Assembly (NCBI RefSeq): GCF_023091745.1
Contig: NC_068910.1
Location: 88,044,170 to 88,108,169, forward strand
Reading direction: 5' to 3'
Origin: Budorcas taxicolor
Lineage: Eukaryota > Chordata > Mammalia > Artiodactyla > Bovidae
Length of the DNA stretch: 64,000 nucleotides
A program made the translations under genes and the position numbers. Shown here one piece after another: positions 1-11,862 of the stretch; within the stretch, counting starts at the first letter, position 1; every line of letters starts with the position of its first letter. The notes under the pieces were generated by a model, which saw only the letters and a program-made list of their open reading frames with translations, was not told the origin of the DNA and did not search any database.

Positions 1-747
1 CTTCAGGAATACAAGAATTTACAGTGACACACTTCAAACTTTTACTGGGTCTTTCAGATTAAAATATCAGGAATCTAAGGGCTCTGACCTGGTTTCTCAG
101 ATTTGTGAAAATGCTAAAAGTCATTATTCAATATCAGATCCATCAGAGAATTTCCAATAACCATAGGTATGTGAAGCCTGGAGAAAAATGGTAGAAATGC
201 ATTGGAAAATATAACCCCCACAGACTATCTCAAGAAAGAAAGAAACAAGCAAATGGACTTCTCAGAAAAGTCTGACGGAGATTCTTCCAACATTTTAGTT
301 TTGCGTACCTACTTTATAGTCACAGGCTTTTCAGTAACTGGATGGATGGAGCAAAACACTCATAATCCTCACTATTGACCAACCCTCTTTAATACTTCTA
401 TGGAATAACTCCCAACAACACAATGTCATTATATTAGAAATCTGTTGGGAATTTAGTTTGGTTTTGAAAGATGTGAGTCAATAGTAAAAAAAGACTGAAT
501 TTAAAAGATTTGTGGGAAGGATGCCCCAAGTTCCTATCTAGCAAGAGAAGCTTCTCTAGACTACCACATCATATCCACAGTGAAATTAAGCCTATAGCCA
601 TTACCCTCTCTCATCAAACAAGAGGATTTAAAAAATATTGCTCATTTCAGGGTAAATAAATAGAGAAAAAGGGAACTACAATCCACTAACATGCTGAAAA
701 TATAGAATACAGCCTTCAAGATATTCAAGGAAATCACTTCTAAAAGG
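1..747. other. Unassigned AT-rich DNA
   Basis: No gene, RNA gene or recognisable transposon was found here on either strand. Open frames are short and the base composition is AT-rich, as expected of intergenic or intronic DNA. Confidence 0.5.
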
Positions 748-866
748 AGGGGGATTCAGGATCGGGAGCTCGTATACACCCGTGGTGGATTCATGTCAAT
801 GTATGGCAAAACCAAAAAGTATTGTAAAGTAAAATAAAGTAAAAATAAAAATTAAAAAAAAAAGCA
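748..866 (+). mobile_element. L1 3' UTR end (ruminant L1)
   Basis: The segment matches the end of the ruminant L1 3' untranslated region: 'gtatacacc', 'ggattcatgtcaatgtatgg' and 'attgtaaagta' occur in the right order and are followed by an A-rich tail at about 840-866. It is a severely 5'-truncated insertion with no coding capacity. A clear target-site duplication was not seen. Confidence 0.75.
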
Positions 867-1482
867 AAATACTTATTTTAACCTGATGGTTATATAGATT
901 GAACCTTGTACCCCAAGAGAAGCCAACATTTTCACCTCTCTTGAAACACTTAAATATTTACCACAAACTAGATCACATAGCAAGGAAAAGAAAGTACATG
1001 TACAGATATCTATAAACATGTATATTTATTTTATTGAAGCTATGTGTATGTATATATTAATACATATAGAATGAAACATATTTGTTATTGGGAAGTTGCA
1101 CATAAGAACAATTTTAAATGGCTATAACTTATACTAGTAGTTATACACTAGTAGCACTTCCGTTACTCTGAAGAGCATATTGCCATCCTTGGTTTTTTGT
1201 TAAGATTTCATAAACTGTACTTTTTATTATTCCAGTTTAATCATATTATTTGGCTGTATCTCTTGACAAGACATTTATTGAGTATAGTACCAAAATTTTG
1301 ATTAAGAAATTAGTCTACTTACATTTAATATAATAATTGACACATTTGTATATCAATAAGGTTTATTTTTTTGTTTCATGTATGTGAAAAAAAAGCAAAT
1401 TATAAAATACTAAAAAATCAGCTAATTTGGAGTGAACAGAATAGGTAAGACAATAGGCTGTATGAAAAGTGAACTGTCCATG
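867..1482. other. Unassigned AT-rich DNA
   Basis: This stretch has runs of T and A but no gene, RNA or transposon that I can name. Confidence 0.5.
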
Positions 1483-2332
1483 AGTTCAGTTCAGTTCAGA
1501 TCAGTCGCTCAGTCATGTCTGACTCTTTCTGACCCCATGAACTGCACCATGCCAGGCCTTCCTGTCCATCACCAACTCCCGGAGTTTACTCAAACTCATG
1601 TCCATTGAATCAGTGATGCCATCCAAATATCTCATCCTCTGTCATCCCCTTCTCTTGCCCTCAGTCTTTCCCAGCATCAGGGTGTTTTCAAATGAGTCAG
1701 CTCTTTGCATCAGGTGGCCAAAGTATTGGAGTTTCAGCTTCAACATCAGTCCTTCCAGTGAATATTCAGGATGATCTCCTTTAAGATGGACTGGTTAGAT
1801 CTCCTTGCAGTCCAAGGGACTCTCAAGAGTCCTCTCCAACACCACAGTTCAAAAGCATCAATTCTTCAGCACTCGGCTTTCTTCACAGTCCAACTCTCAC
1901 ACCTATACATGACTACAGCAAAAATCATAGCCTTGACTAGACAGTCCTTTGTTGGCAAAGTAATGTCTCTGCTTTTGAATATGCTATCTAGGTTGGTCAT
2001 AACTTTCCTTCCAAGGGGTAAGCGTCTTTTAATTTGATGGCTGAAGTCACCACCTGCAGTGATTTTGGAGCCCGAAAAAATAGTCTGTCACCATTTCCAC
2101 TGTTTCCCCATCTATTTGTCATGAAGTGATGGGACCAGACACCATGATCTTAGTTTTCTGAATGTTGGGCTTTAAGTCAACTTTTTCACTCTCTTCTTTC
2201 ACTTTCATTAAGAGGCCCTTTAGTTCTTCACTTTCTGCCATAACGGTGGTGTCATCTGCATATCTGAGGTTATTTATATTTCTTCCAGCAATCTTGATTC
2301 CAGCTTGTACTTCATCCAGCCCAAGGTGTCTA
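1483..2332 (-). mobile_element. BovB LINE, 5'-truncated
   Basis: The plus strand begins with the reverse complement of the BovB 3' tail (tcagttcagttcag) and reads back through the C-terminal part of the RT-containing ORF to about the region just after the catalytic YADD box. About 0.85 kb of the roughly 3.2-kb element is kept. Frameshifts and stops break the frame, so the copy is dead. The plus-strand 88-residue frame at 1771 is antisense to BovB and is not a gene. Confidence 0.9.
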
Positions 2333-2358
2333 TGAGTTAGATGGCAGTAAAGATTATA

Positions 2359-2577
2359 CAGGCTTCCCTGGTGGCTCAGCTGTAAGGAACCCTCCTGCAA
2401 TACAGGCGATGCAGGTATGATCCCTGGGTCAAAGCGATCCTCTGGAGAAAGTAATGCCAACCCAATCCAGTATTCTTGCTCGGTAAACCTCATGGACAGA
2501 TGAACCTGCTGGACTATAGTCCAGAGGATTGCAAGAGTTGGACACAACTTTGCAATTAAGCCACTGCCAATATCACC
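2359..2577 (+). mobile_element. Bov-tA SINE
   Basis: This is a tRNA-derived SINE starting with 'ggcttccctggtggctcag' and ending in a BovB-related tail. The 10-bp target-site duplication aaagattata flanks it exactly at 2349-2358 and 2578-2587. It lies just beyond the truncated end of the BovB copy to its left. It would be transcribed by RNA polymerase III if active, but it carries many changes. Confidence 0.9.
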
Positions 2578-2587
2578 AAAGATTATA

Positions 2588-3990
2588 TGGTGTAAACAAT
2601 AATTACAGCAGAAGCAGTAAGAAGTGGAACTAAACTGTAGGAAGGAGTTTAGAAGGTATATTTAAGAAGCTCTTCTATAGAAGAAGAGGGGAAGTAAAGA
2701 AAACTAAAATGCAAAATATGCACCAGGAGAAGATGATACAGTAAACAGAGAAGACAGATTAATTTTGTTACTTGACATCGGAACACAAGGAATATAAGCA
2801 TGGATATACACAGGGATTATACATGATAGAAGAAATCTTAATAAGCTGAGGCAAACGATGAGTAGTGAGTTGAAAAGGTCCATTGTGTAACAGGACAAAT
2901 TAATGAATACAATGCTAGGGAGAAATAGCAATTGTTATTTCCAATAATTGTCATCGCTGAACAAAAATGAAAGAATGATTACAAAAGAAAAATCAAGATT
3001 TTGTGAACAAACCTCTGCAACACTAAATAAGAGAAATAAGTGTATGGTGAACTGAATATATTAATATTTTGAGCCAAATTATAACCAAAATAATGAAAAA
3101 TTAAAACAGTTTTTATTTGTATATGAAAGAAGCAATAACCTATTTTAGTTATATGTGGTCATCTCAGATAATGAATCCACTGTGTATAAAATTGGGTGGG
3201 GAATAAAAACAAAACTATACATACCATAGTCTGTGTACTCGCTGTAATGTGTGCTGTCTCTACCATAGTCTGTGTGTGTGTATGATGCACAGGTTATGAG
3301 TGATACACAGGACATACAGTATGGTTGACACCCACAAATATACATACAGAAAAGATGATCATCCGGTAAATTTGACAAGAAAAATAAAACTCAAAGAAGC
3401 AAAATTAGGGAGAAAGTAAAAAGGTTTCCATGTTTTTGGCATTCTAGGGACCACTGCATTATCCATCTCCATTCTGCTTCAGGGGTCTCAAAAGAAAAGC
3501 CAGGGATACATGAACCACAGAGGTCTTCCTACTGACCTAAAGATCTTCACCAACTCAGCCCAGCCAGGGAGGTTTGCTTCCTAGACTTTGCTGGTTAGTG
3601 GACGGTCCCAAGGCAGAGGTCACTGTTGGAAGGCAGAGGGAAATTTGCATAACCCTGGAGGTTGTAGACACACCACTCCGGGAGTGGACAAGAACTAGTT
3701 CCCATTTGTGTTATTGATCATAATAAACATTCTTTTTCTTTTTTTCTTAAAATATTCTAAGCCTATAAATTTGAAGATGTTGATGGCACTAATGACTTTA
3801 TAGACAATAATTTATCGAATACTGAACTGAGCAAATAGCAAATCATAATATGTGACTGAAGTTTTAAAAGATGTTAAAAATGTCTTCATCCTATATATAA
3901 TAACAAAATTACCTCTGACTGCAAAGAATTAAGAACATTTATTGACTGGCATGTGCAGTGAACACAAGCTGGATATTAATAGGCAGTCCT
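2588..3990. other. Unassigned DNA with a GC-richer block
   Basis: No gene was found. The part at about 3430-3710 is GC-richer than its surroundings and does not match a repeat I know. It holds an exact octamer sequence (atttgcat, 3643-3650) and a 7-bp palindrome (ccactcc/ggagtgg, 3673-3687). A 15-base word (taccatagtctgtgt) is repeated at 3223 and 3261. The 77-residue minus-strand frame at 3145-3378 reads through this simple sequence and has no family resemblance. Confidence 0.4.
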
Positions 3991-4001
3991 AGGGTTCACA
4001 G

Positions 4002-4136
4002 TGGAGAAGGAATGGCAACCCACTCCAGTGTTCTTGCCTGGAGAATCCCAGGGACGGGGGAGCCTGGTGGGCTGCCGTCTAGGGGGTCACACAAAGTCGG
4101 ACATGACTGAAGTGACTTAGCAGCAGCAGCAGCAGC
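4002..4136 (+). mobile_element. Bov-A monomer SINE with (AGC)n tail
   Basis: A single Bov-A type monomer runs from 'ggagaaggaatggcaaccc' to 'gaagtgacttag' followed by six agc units. It is flanked by an exact 11-bp target-site duplication, agggttcacag, at 3991-4001 and 4137-4147, so this half-length form inserted as such and is not a truncated dimer. The minus-strand frame with an alanine run at 3996-4178 is only the translated agc tract. Confidence 0.92.
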
Positions 4137-4314
4137 AGGGTTCACAGAATTCTGTGATTCCAAACCATTTTCCTTCATATTCCCACTTACTTAGGCCAAC
4201 TTTATGATCAGTTATGTTTTAAGAAGATTCTTCTGATTCGCATTTAAAGACTGAATGACTCATGAATATCTTTGAGATCGTAAATTAGCCAGCATAAGTG
4301 AGAACATATCTAGC

Positions 4315-4332
4315 AAAAAAAAAAAAAAAAAA
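4315..4332 (+). repeat. Poly(A) tract
   Basis: An uninterrupted run of A occurs with no recognisable retroposon body immediately upstream. It may be the tail of an element too degraded to identify. Confidence 0.7.
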
Positions 4333-4590
4333 CTTTGAATGATGTTAAGCTAATCTTTAAAAAAAATAAACTATTAAAACATGATTTAGTTAATGAGGAA
4401 GTTACATTATTATTTAAAAGTGAGGTCATATTATCTGGTTTAAATTAGCCCCAACAAAAAGATTAATATCACATATGAAAATTTTCAGCATGACTCAAGA
4501 GTAGCAACTGATGTATTTGATCTTATTTGCTTATTTTTGGTTTGGCTTATCTGTTCATTGTTTTTAGATTTTTATCTATTCAAATGTCTA

Positions 4591-4790
4591 TAGATTACTG
4601 GAAAAATAATAAAAATAATAACATTTAGCATTTACTGAACATTCACAATATGCCAAGCCCTATGTTAAGTATTTCACAAATTTTGTCTCATTTTATCCTT
4701 ATGGTAACTCTATTAGATAGGGATTGTTATCCTCATTCTATAGAAAATAAAACTGAGACACTCATTTTTGTGACAGTTCAACTTCTGTCT
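4591..4790 (+). mobile_element. MIR SINE
   Basis: The order of words is that of the MIR core and 3' part: 'gcatttactgaacattcac', 'tatgccaagccc', 'tttatccttatggtaac', then 'aaactgagac'. This is an ancient mammalian element shared across placental lineages and inert here. Confidence 0.75.
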
Positions 4791-5769
4791 CAGGTATCAT
4801 TTTAGAGACTAGTTAATCAGCATTCAGCATGAACAAATATGCCAACTCTCCTGCTTGGGGATATTTACAGTCTATCAAGAAAGGCATTACGAACATTTGC
4901 TGTAGGCAGACATCTGGCAAAGCCTTCTTTCTCTGCTATGGGAGAATCTGACCTTTGATTCACACTCTAATTTTGTTGCCCTGAAAGCCTGAGAACCATA
5001 GATTGTCAACTATATAATTCAACACTATTACCTATGTAGAATGTAATATCACATAAACTGATTATGTATTGCCTCATGAGTCCAGTTGCATTTGGACTGA
5101 TAGGGAATATAAAGGGGCTATGACTGTTTCATGGAGATGCCATGTTTGGGGCTTGGCTAAGTGTAATGGCTCTTGTAATGTACCGCATGGGAGCCCTATG
5201 TCCTGTAGTCCTAGAGTCGTTAAAAGAAATACTGGCTTCTTCGTAGTGTGAGGCTGTCAGTCAGGGGAGCCCTTACACCTCATCTACTTGTAGCTGAGCA
5301 GCCACTGGATGGTTCAGGGACTGCTTCAAGGACTCATGCAGGAAAGAGCTCTTGATGCTTCTCTGTGGACCAGCTATGGTTCTTATCCTTCTATATAGAT
5401 GGGTTCCTAGTAAGTCCTGTGGGTGTCGGAATACGATTTACACCTAAGGGGACTCTCTAGGGAGTACTGTGACAGGCAAGGCGTGAATCTGGCCAATGGT
5501 GTTAAGTATTTTGATTAGGAATGGAGGAGAGGAAATGTTCAAGAGTGGAGGTGTAGCAGTGGACATTAAAGGAAAACAAAACACGTTTAATAGGGTGTTA
5601 GGGAGAATCTCATGAAGAAGGTGGCCTTTTACGAAATATTAATGCCTGAGGAGGGTGGAGAGTCAATCACATGCAGGGCACAAGTAATGGAAAACACAAA
5701 GTCCATGCAACTGTGAGGGTTGGCAACTGTTTTGTTTCCACACTGTATCTTGAAAATAGATTCCAACAC
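4791..5769. other. Unassigned DNA
   Basis: No gene or repeat was recognised. A 60-codon plus-strand frame at 5069-5251 sits in the least AT-rich part (about 5040-5480), but it has no recognisable domain, no convincing initiation context and no continuation into a neighbouring exon, so I do not call it a gene. Confidence 0.4.
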
Positions 5770-5774
5770 TTGAT

Positions 5775-5855
5775 AAATAAATTAAGGAAATTTTTCAAAG
5801 TCATATAGCTAGTAAGAGGAAGAACTGGATTTAGGGATCTGGAAATTGTGACTTA
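5775..5855 (+). mobile_element. Possible MIR fragment
   Basis: The words 'aaagtcatatagctagtaag' and 'agaactggattt' match the 3' half of MIR. The piece is short and diverged. Confidence 0.4.
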
Positions 5856-6499
5856 TCTTTATCTCCCATAGTATACCTGGGAAATCTAAGCAATAACAGT
5901 GAAAAACTCTCCATAGTTCAATAAGCATAAGCATCTGTTGGTATACAGATGAGCACAGCACTTTTGACAACCTGAAAGTTATTCATTTGTGTGCTAAGGT
6001 GAGGTCCTTGTTCAGTTCAGCAACATTTTTATATTCAAGAATGTGGTTCACTACTGTGATATACATAGGTCTGTTTTGGTGTCATCATATACATGTGGAT
6101 GATTAATATCACATTTAATATATGTAATGTAAAAATATCAGAATTTAAAAGAAATAATCTCCAATTTTACATCAATTGTTTTTCTAAGTTGAAATTGAAT
6201 TTCTGCTGCAAAAATTTTGAATTGAATCTTGAATTCTGCTTTAAGAAATAGAACATACACTTCTATAGAGAATAGTATTGATAAGCCAGATAGATTTTAA
6301 AAAAAAATCCAAATTGCCCGGAGTGCATAATGTCTCTTTTTTTCCTAAATGTTCACCTATTATGGGTGATTTTTGATATTTAGAACTTGCAGTTTTTAAA
6401 ATTAATAATACAGTTTCTTTGCATTATTTTAAGTTAAAGCCTATGTTATATTAGCCACTAGTGAGATAATAAGATCAACATACAAGCCAAGAAGATCTC
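5856..6499. other. Unassigned AT-rich DNA
   Basis: Nothing was recognised here on either strand. Poly-A and poly-T runs are frequent. Confidence 0.5.
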
Positions 6500-6532
6500 T
6501 CTCTCTCTCTATATATATATCTATATATATTT
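6500..6532. repeat. (CT)n(AT)n compound microsatellite
   Basis: A run of ct dinucleotides passes directly into a run of at dinucleotides. Such compound repeats are usually length-polymorphic. Confidence 0.85.
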
Positions 6533-6786
6533 AAAGTACTGTGCTTGGCTCACTATAAGGATCCTACAGAGACTAAGATTGTCATTAGTCATTTTAGTAA
6601 AATAAAAGTCAAATGAAACATAGAAAAATAGCAATTGCTATCATGACCAATTCATAGTTATAGAATCTGGAAAGACAGTACTGATAATCCTCCTTACAGG
6701 GCAACAGAGGAGACACAGACTTAGCAGACTTTGGACACCACAGGGAAAGGAGAGGGTGGGATGATGTGAGAAAACAAAACAGGTTT

Positions 6787-7030
6787 ACCATATGTAAAAT
6801 AGATGACCAGTGGGGGTTTGCTATATGACACAGGGTACCGGAAGTCAGTGTTCTGTGAAAGCCTAGAGGGATAGGATGGGGAGAGAGGTGGGAGAGAGGT
6901 TCAAGAGGGAAGGGACATATATATACCTGTGGTCAACTCATGTTGATGTATGGCAGAAACCATCACAATATTGTAAAGTAATTATCCTCTAATTAAAATT
7001 TTAAAAAATAATTAAAAAAAAGATGAAAGA
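6787..7030 (+). mobile_element. L1 3' UTR fragment
   Basis: The block contains the ruminant L1 3' UTR words 'tttgctatatgacacaggg', 'tcatgttgatgtatggcag' and 'attgtaaagtaattatcctc' followed by an A-rich tail at about 6985-7030. About 240 bases of the element survive, without ORF2. Confidence 0.78.
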
Positions 7031-8858
7031 AGATTAAAAAAACAAAACAAAACAAGGGTAGGCAGAATTTTAATTTGAGAAATAATGGTTTTTTAACAAA
7101 TAAACCTTGTAACTGAAAAGGTAATGACTGTAAATGGCTGCTTTAAATGCCACAGCAGTGGGTTCATTATTTTTCGTGCATTAAAGAATGATTTTAATAA
7201 AAGTCTCAAGTTCACGTTCAGAAAGCTATTACATTTCAGCTGTTGCATATACCGCTTTGTCTAGAGGGCGAAGTGAACGACATCTCATATTTTTCTTAGT
7301 CATGGTATGATGGCATTAATTTCCTTCTGCCGCTTTGACTGAACGCAGCGCTTTGGGGCAAGTCAATGCAAAATGATCACATTTTCACTCATAATCAATA
7401 TAGCTGCTTGACAGTGGGCATCTATTTTTCATTCCAGCATCCAGTAAAATAAAATGATATGTGGATTTTCTCCAAAAGAGGTGCTTTTAGGAAACACAGA
7501 TGAAAATAGCTTCTTTAGCCAGCCACTGTGAAAGTTGGTTATTACTGCAACTCCCTGGCTGCAGAAACAGATGTGAGTCTAGCCTTTTCTTTTCTCCTCT
7601 TCTATTGCTCTCAATGGGATAATTTGAAAATCTGTGTCTTTACTTAAGGAGTTGGCTATGAATCATAAATGACAGAATTAGTTTTAAAGGATAATATATT
7701 TAGTTCTTGTGGTGTCTCTGTGGACTCCTTGACTTCTAAACACCCATTATATTTTAAGTGAAGAGCACAGATCTGCATTTGGTGCTGAAAAAAACTGTAA
7801 TTTACAAATTGCTGCAGGTCCATTTTTTTTCCTAAGTTATGCATTTCCTGCTCATGAGAGTTTCAAAAAAAATGAATAAGCTAAATTATAGAAAATGTCT
7901 CAAATTGCAGTTAGCTGATTTTGACTGCAAAGCAGTGGATATTTAATGTTGAAGCTGAAATGTTAGAATGCCTGGAGAAAATGACTAGCTGTGAAAAATC
8001 TTACTTTCATAAATTCCACATTATTGGATTCTGTGAATTTCCTGCTCACACCAGAAAGATATATTTTACTTGTTCAAATTCTATGAAATGTGATGAATTT
8101 TTGCATTTACTCAAATGATTAGGAAAATGACTCATCAAAAACAGAAGGGAAGGAAAAGAGGGAGAAAGGGGGGAAAGAAAGTAGGAAAAAAGGGGAGGGG
8201 GGAAGAAAAAAGGGGATTTTAGGGTTGGCTGATTCTTAGTATAGGAATTGCTTTGCTTCTATAATCATGGGTTCTCTCACTGATATATAGGTCAAATTTT
8301 TGGCAATCTTGTCAGTGTAGTTTTCATTTGTAGATGAGAGGATTAAATACGGGGGTTCTTATTTTGTTTCATAAGTGTCCAGATAGTTTGCAAACATCAC
8401 AGAGTTCATAGGGTCAGGAGTATTTTTTTAACCACCAGGGAAAGTGTTGAGAAAGAGCTACTGGAATAGACCTCTGTAATTGTTTATCGTTCAGCTACTT
8501 GGAACCCATGATTGCCTTGGTAATTCTTACAGCTTGATTTGTTTAGTATCTGGGTACTGATTGATGATATTGTGCATCTTGATTGATTTTAGAATAACAA
8601 TTTGAAAGTGAAACATCCTGATTAATTTCCAACTCAATGGAGTCACCATAATTTAAAGCATTATCTTTTTGTTATTTATAAAGAATACACAAATACATTA
8701 TGCCAAAAAAGAAGTCAATCAATAAATGCCTATGTAGAATTAAACATGAAAACTACTGTTTGTATGCTGCTGAAACATCAAGATTCTCTAGAGTTAACAT
8801 TTTTTCAATAATGTTATTTATCTTTCCAGGTCTATTTCTGCGCACTTATAAATCTTTA
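7031..8858. other. Long single-copy stretch; candidate conserved non-coding DNA
   Basis: About 1.8 kb contains no transposon I can identify, which is rare in this window. The part at 7120-7640 keeps several CpG dinucleotides (around 7178, 7213, 7250, 7268, 7331 and 7344) and has even base composition, as seen in conserved enhancers. Short frames at 7656-7844 (minus) and 7921-8118 (plus) lack recognisable domains. Conservation cannot be tested from one sequence. Confidence 0.35.
8142..8217 (+). repeat. Polypurine (G/A) tract
   Basis: About 75 bases are nearly all purine on the plus strand with several runs of four to six G. Such tracts can form triplex (H-DNA) or G-quadruplex structures. That is a property of the composition and not a demonstrated function here. 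Confidence 0.8.
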
Positions 8859-8859
8859 T

Positions 8860-9087
8860 GGGGCTTCCCAGGTGATGCTAGGTGGTAAATAACCTGGCTG
8901 CCTGTGCAGCAGATGTGGGATACAAGGATTTGATCCCCTGGGTTGGGAAGATACCCTGGAGGAGAGCATGGCAACCCACTCCAGTATTCTTGCCTGGAAA
9001 ATCCCGTAGACAGAGGAGCCTGACGGGCTGCAGTCCATAGGGTTGCACAGAGCTGGACACAACTGAAGCAATTTAGCACACACACAC
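8860..9087 (+). mobile_element. Bov-tA SINE
   Basis: The SINE runs from 'gggcttcccaggtg' to a cacaca tail. It is flanked by a 12-bp duplication with one mismatch (ataaatctttat 8848-8859; ataaatatttat 9088-9099). Three overlapping minus-strand frames of 60-79 residues across it are chance frames inside the SINE. Confidence 0.9.
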
Positions 9088-9147
9088 ATAAATATTTATA
9101 TGCATCTACAGCTAGTGTTGCTTTCTGAAAAATATAGGATCATATTG

Positions 9148-9612
9148 CATGCTATATTAATTTTCTATTGCTGCAAAACAACTTATTGCAAATGTAATGG
9201 CTTAAAACAATAGAAATTTATTAGATTATACTTACATAGATCTAAAATCTGGCATAGCTTGACTGGGTTCTATTTTTTGGGTCTCACAGGCTTGAATCAA
9301 GATACTGTCTAGACTTAGTTCTTACATGGAATCTTGGAGCTCACTTAGATTGTTCACAGAATCCATTTCCTTGAAGCTGTCGATCTAGGATTCTTGTGTT
9401 CCTATTGGCTATTGTCCAAGGGCTATCCTCAGCTACTGGGAGACTACCTGTATCCTTAGACCCCTCTAACTTCACATCAGCAATGGTATGCAGAACTTTT
9501 CTCATGCTCAAATATATAACTTCCCTTCTGTTCTCAGCCAGGAGGAAGGTCTGCTTTTAAGAGTTTATGTAATTACACTGGAGTCACCTGAATAATCTAG
9601 AGTAATCACTTG
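9148..9612 (-). mobile_element. MaLR (MLT1-type) LTR
   Basis: The plus strand starts with 'ttctattgctgcaaaacaac' and 'atggcttaaaacaatag', and ends near 'aattacactggagtcacctg', which is the reverse complement of an MLT1-type LTR. It is a solo LTR from an ancient non-autonomous ERVL-related element, with no internal sequence attached. The subfamily is not certain. Confidence 0.6.
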
Positions 9613-10016
9613 CTTTTTATATTAACTGTTTAGCAGCATTAGTTACTAAGTCTACAAATTGTCTCTTTTTTTTTGGCAAGGAAACATATTTCTGGGAGTA
9701 ATGCTGGAGAAAAGTGAAAATAGGGTTCAAAATTTTACTGGGACACTTAAATTTTAGTGCAATTTGCTTTTTATTTTTATTTTTTTAAATTAGCCACATG
9801 TCCTTGCAATCTTTCTGTAGATCTAATATTTCTATTTATTTTTCTTTTTAAAAGCATCACTGTTTTTCTTTCATGCATGGATATAGCATACAATATTTAG
9901 TCATTTTCTTACTTGTGGAAACTTCAATTTGAAAATGTTTAAGTAATAATATGCTATGAAGTAATATAGGTTAGTGGTCTAAAAAGCTCTTAGATTTCTG
10001 AAATCTAATTGCCTGT
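9613..10016. other. Unassigned AT-rich DNA
   Basis: No gene or nameable repeat was found. Long T runs at about 9665-9675 and 9770-9790 may be remains of old retroposon tails. Confidence 0.45.
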
Positions 10017-10024
10017 CAATTAAG

Positions 10025-10170
10025 TGAAAGTGAAAGTGAAAGTGAAAGTGATGTCACTCAGTCGTATCTGACCCTTAGGAACCCCTTGGACTGCAGCCTA
10101 CCAGGCTCCTGTGTCCATGGGATTCTCCAGGCAAGAATACTAGAGTGGGTTGCCATTTCCTTCTCCAAAC
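10025..10170 (-). mobile_element. Bov-A monomer SINE
   Basis: A single monomer in reverse orientation starts with a gtgaaa microsatellite (about 10024-10052), the usual Bov-A2 linker sequence. It ends at 'gccatttccttctcc'. The 8-bp duplication caattaag at 10017-10024 and 10171-10178 marks the insertion. Confidence 0.88.
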
Positions 10171-10197
10171 CAATTAAGGGTTCCACTATTTATTTAG

Positions 10198-11450
10198 TTG
10201 TTGTTGTTCAGTCATCAAGTCATGTCCAACTCTTTGTGACCCCATGGACTGCAGCTGCCTGATTCCTCTGTCCTCCACTATCTTCCGTAGATTGCTCAGA
10301 TTCATTGCGATTGAGTCAGTGATGCTATATAACCATCTAATTCTCTGCTGTCTGCTTCCCCTCTTGCCTTCAGTGTTTCCCAGCATCAAGGTCTATTCCA
10401 ATGAGTCAGTTCTTCACATCAGGTGGAGCTTCAACTTCAGCACAGCCCTTCTAATGAAAATTCAGTGTTTTGCTTTAAGATTGACTGGTTTGATCTCCTT
10501 GAAGTCCAGGGGACTCTCAAGAGTCTTCTCCGGCACCATAATTCAAAAGCATCAATTCTTTGGTGCTCAGCCTGATTTATGGACAAATTGTCACATCCGT
10601 ATATGACTACTGGAAAAACCATATCTTTGACTGTATGGATCTTTGTCAGCAAAGTGATGTCTCTACTTTTTTTATACACTGTCTAGGTTTGTCATAGCTT
10701 TCCTTCCAAGTAGCAAACATCTTTTAATTTCACAGCTGTGGTCACCATCGGTAGTGATTTTGGAACCCAAGAAAATAAAATCTGTCACTACTTCTACTTT
10801 TTCCTCTTCTATTTGCCATGAAGTAATGGGACTGGGTATCATGACCTTAGCTTTTTTCATGTTGATTTCTAAGCCAGCTTTTTCACTCTCCTCTTTGATC
10901 CTCATTAAGAGGCTCTTTAGTCCTTCTTCACTTTCTGCCATTAGAGTGATATTGTCTGCATATCTGAGCTTATTGATATTTCTCCCAGAAATCTTGATTC
11001 CAGCTTGTGATTCATCCAGCCTGGCATTTCACATCATGTACTCTGCATATAAGTTTAAATAAGCAGAGTAACACTATATAGCCTTGACATACTCTTTTCC
11101 AAATTTTGAACCAGTCTGTTGTTCCATGTCCAATTCTAATTGTTGCTTCTTGACCTGCAAACAGGTACTCAGGAGGCGATCTGCTATTCTCATCTTTGGA
11201 AGAATTTTCCATACTTTGTTATGATCAACATAGTCAAAGGCTTTATCCTAGTCAATGAACAGAAGTAGATGTTTTTCTGGAACTTCATATTCCAATGTAT
11301 GTTTGCAATTTGATCTCTGGTTCCTCTGCCTCTCAAAACCCAGCTTGTACAACTGAAAGCTCTTGATTCACTGCTGAAGCCTAGGTTGAAGAATTTTGAG
11401 CACAACCTTGCTAGCATGTGAAATGAGTACAACTGTATGTTGTTTATACT
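10198..11450 (-). mobile_element. BovB LINE, 5'-truncated, about 1.25 kb
   Basis: Minus-strand translation in scattered frames gives BovB RT C-terminal sequence, and the RT core lies upstream at about 10940-11430. Many frameshifts and stops show it is an older copy than the one at 56 kb. The 3' end carries ttg repeats in place of ttcag repeats. The 102- and 120-residue plus-strand frames here are antisense artefacts. Confidence 0.9.
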
Positions 11451-11479
11451 AACTAAATTGTACTTTAGTTAGTATGTGG

Positions 11480-11595
11480 ACTAAATCAGTTCTTTGACCT
11501 CTTTGAATTTCATGTTTTTTTTAAATTTGTGGATAAATAATATCTATCTCACAGGGTCATTGCAGGATTAAGTAAAACAGAGGTTAAATTGTTAT
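11480..11595 (-). mobile_element. MIR fragment
   Basis: The plus strand reads 'tcagttctttgacctctttg', then 'aatatctatctcacagggtc', then 'gcaggattaagt', which is a reverse-oriented MIR core. It is split from the Bov-A2 to its right by a few bases only. Confidence 0.5.
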
Positions 11596-11613
11596 CCTGA
11601 CATAAAATATACA

Positions 11614-11862
11614 TTGCTGCTGCTGCTGCTGCTGCTGCTAAGTCGCTTCAGTCGTGTCCAACTCTGTGCGACCCCATAGACGGCAGCCCACCAGGCTCCC
11701 CCGTCCCTGGGATTCTCCAGGCAAGAACACTGGAGTAGGTTGCCATTTCCTTCTCCAATGCATGAAAGTGAAAAGTGAAAGTGAAGTCGCTGAGTTGTGT
11801 CCAACTCCTAGTGACCCCATGGACTGCAGCCTACCAGGCTCCTCCATCCATGGGATTTTCAG
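11614..11862 (-). mobile_element. Bov-A2 dimeric SINE
   Basis: In reverse orientation it shows a (CTG)9 tract (11614-11640), the first monomer, a gtgaaa linker at 11764-11785, and most of the second monomer. It ends early at 'catgggatttt' and so lacks the outermost bases of the second monomer. No clean target-site duplication was seen. Confidence 0.92.

Noticed and set aside
5069..5251. 60-codon plus-strand frame as a small gene
   Set aside because: It has no recognisable domain, weak start context and isolated position; a frame of this length is expected by chance in 64 kb.
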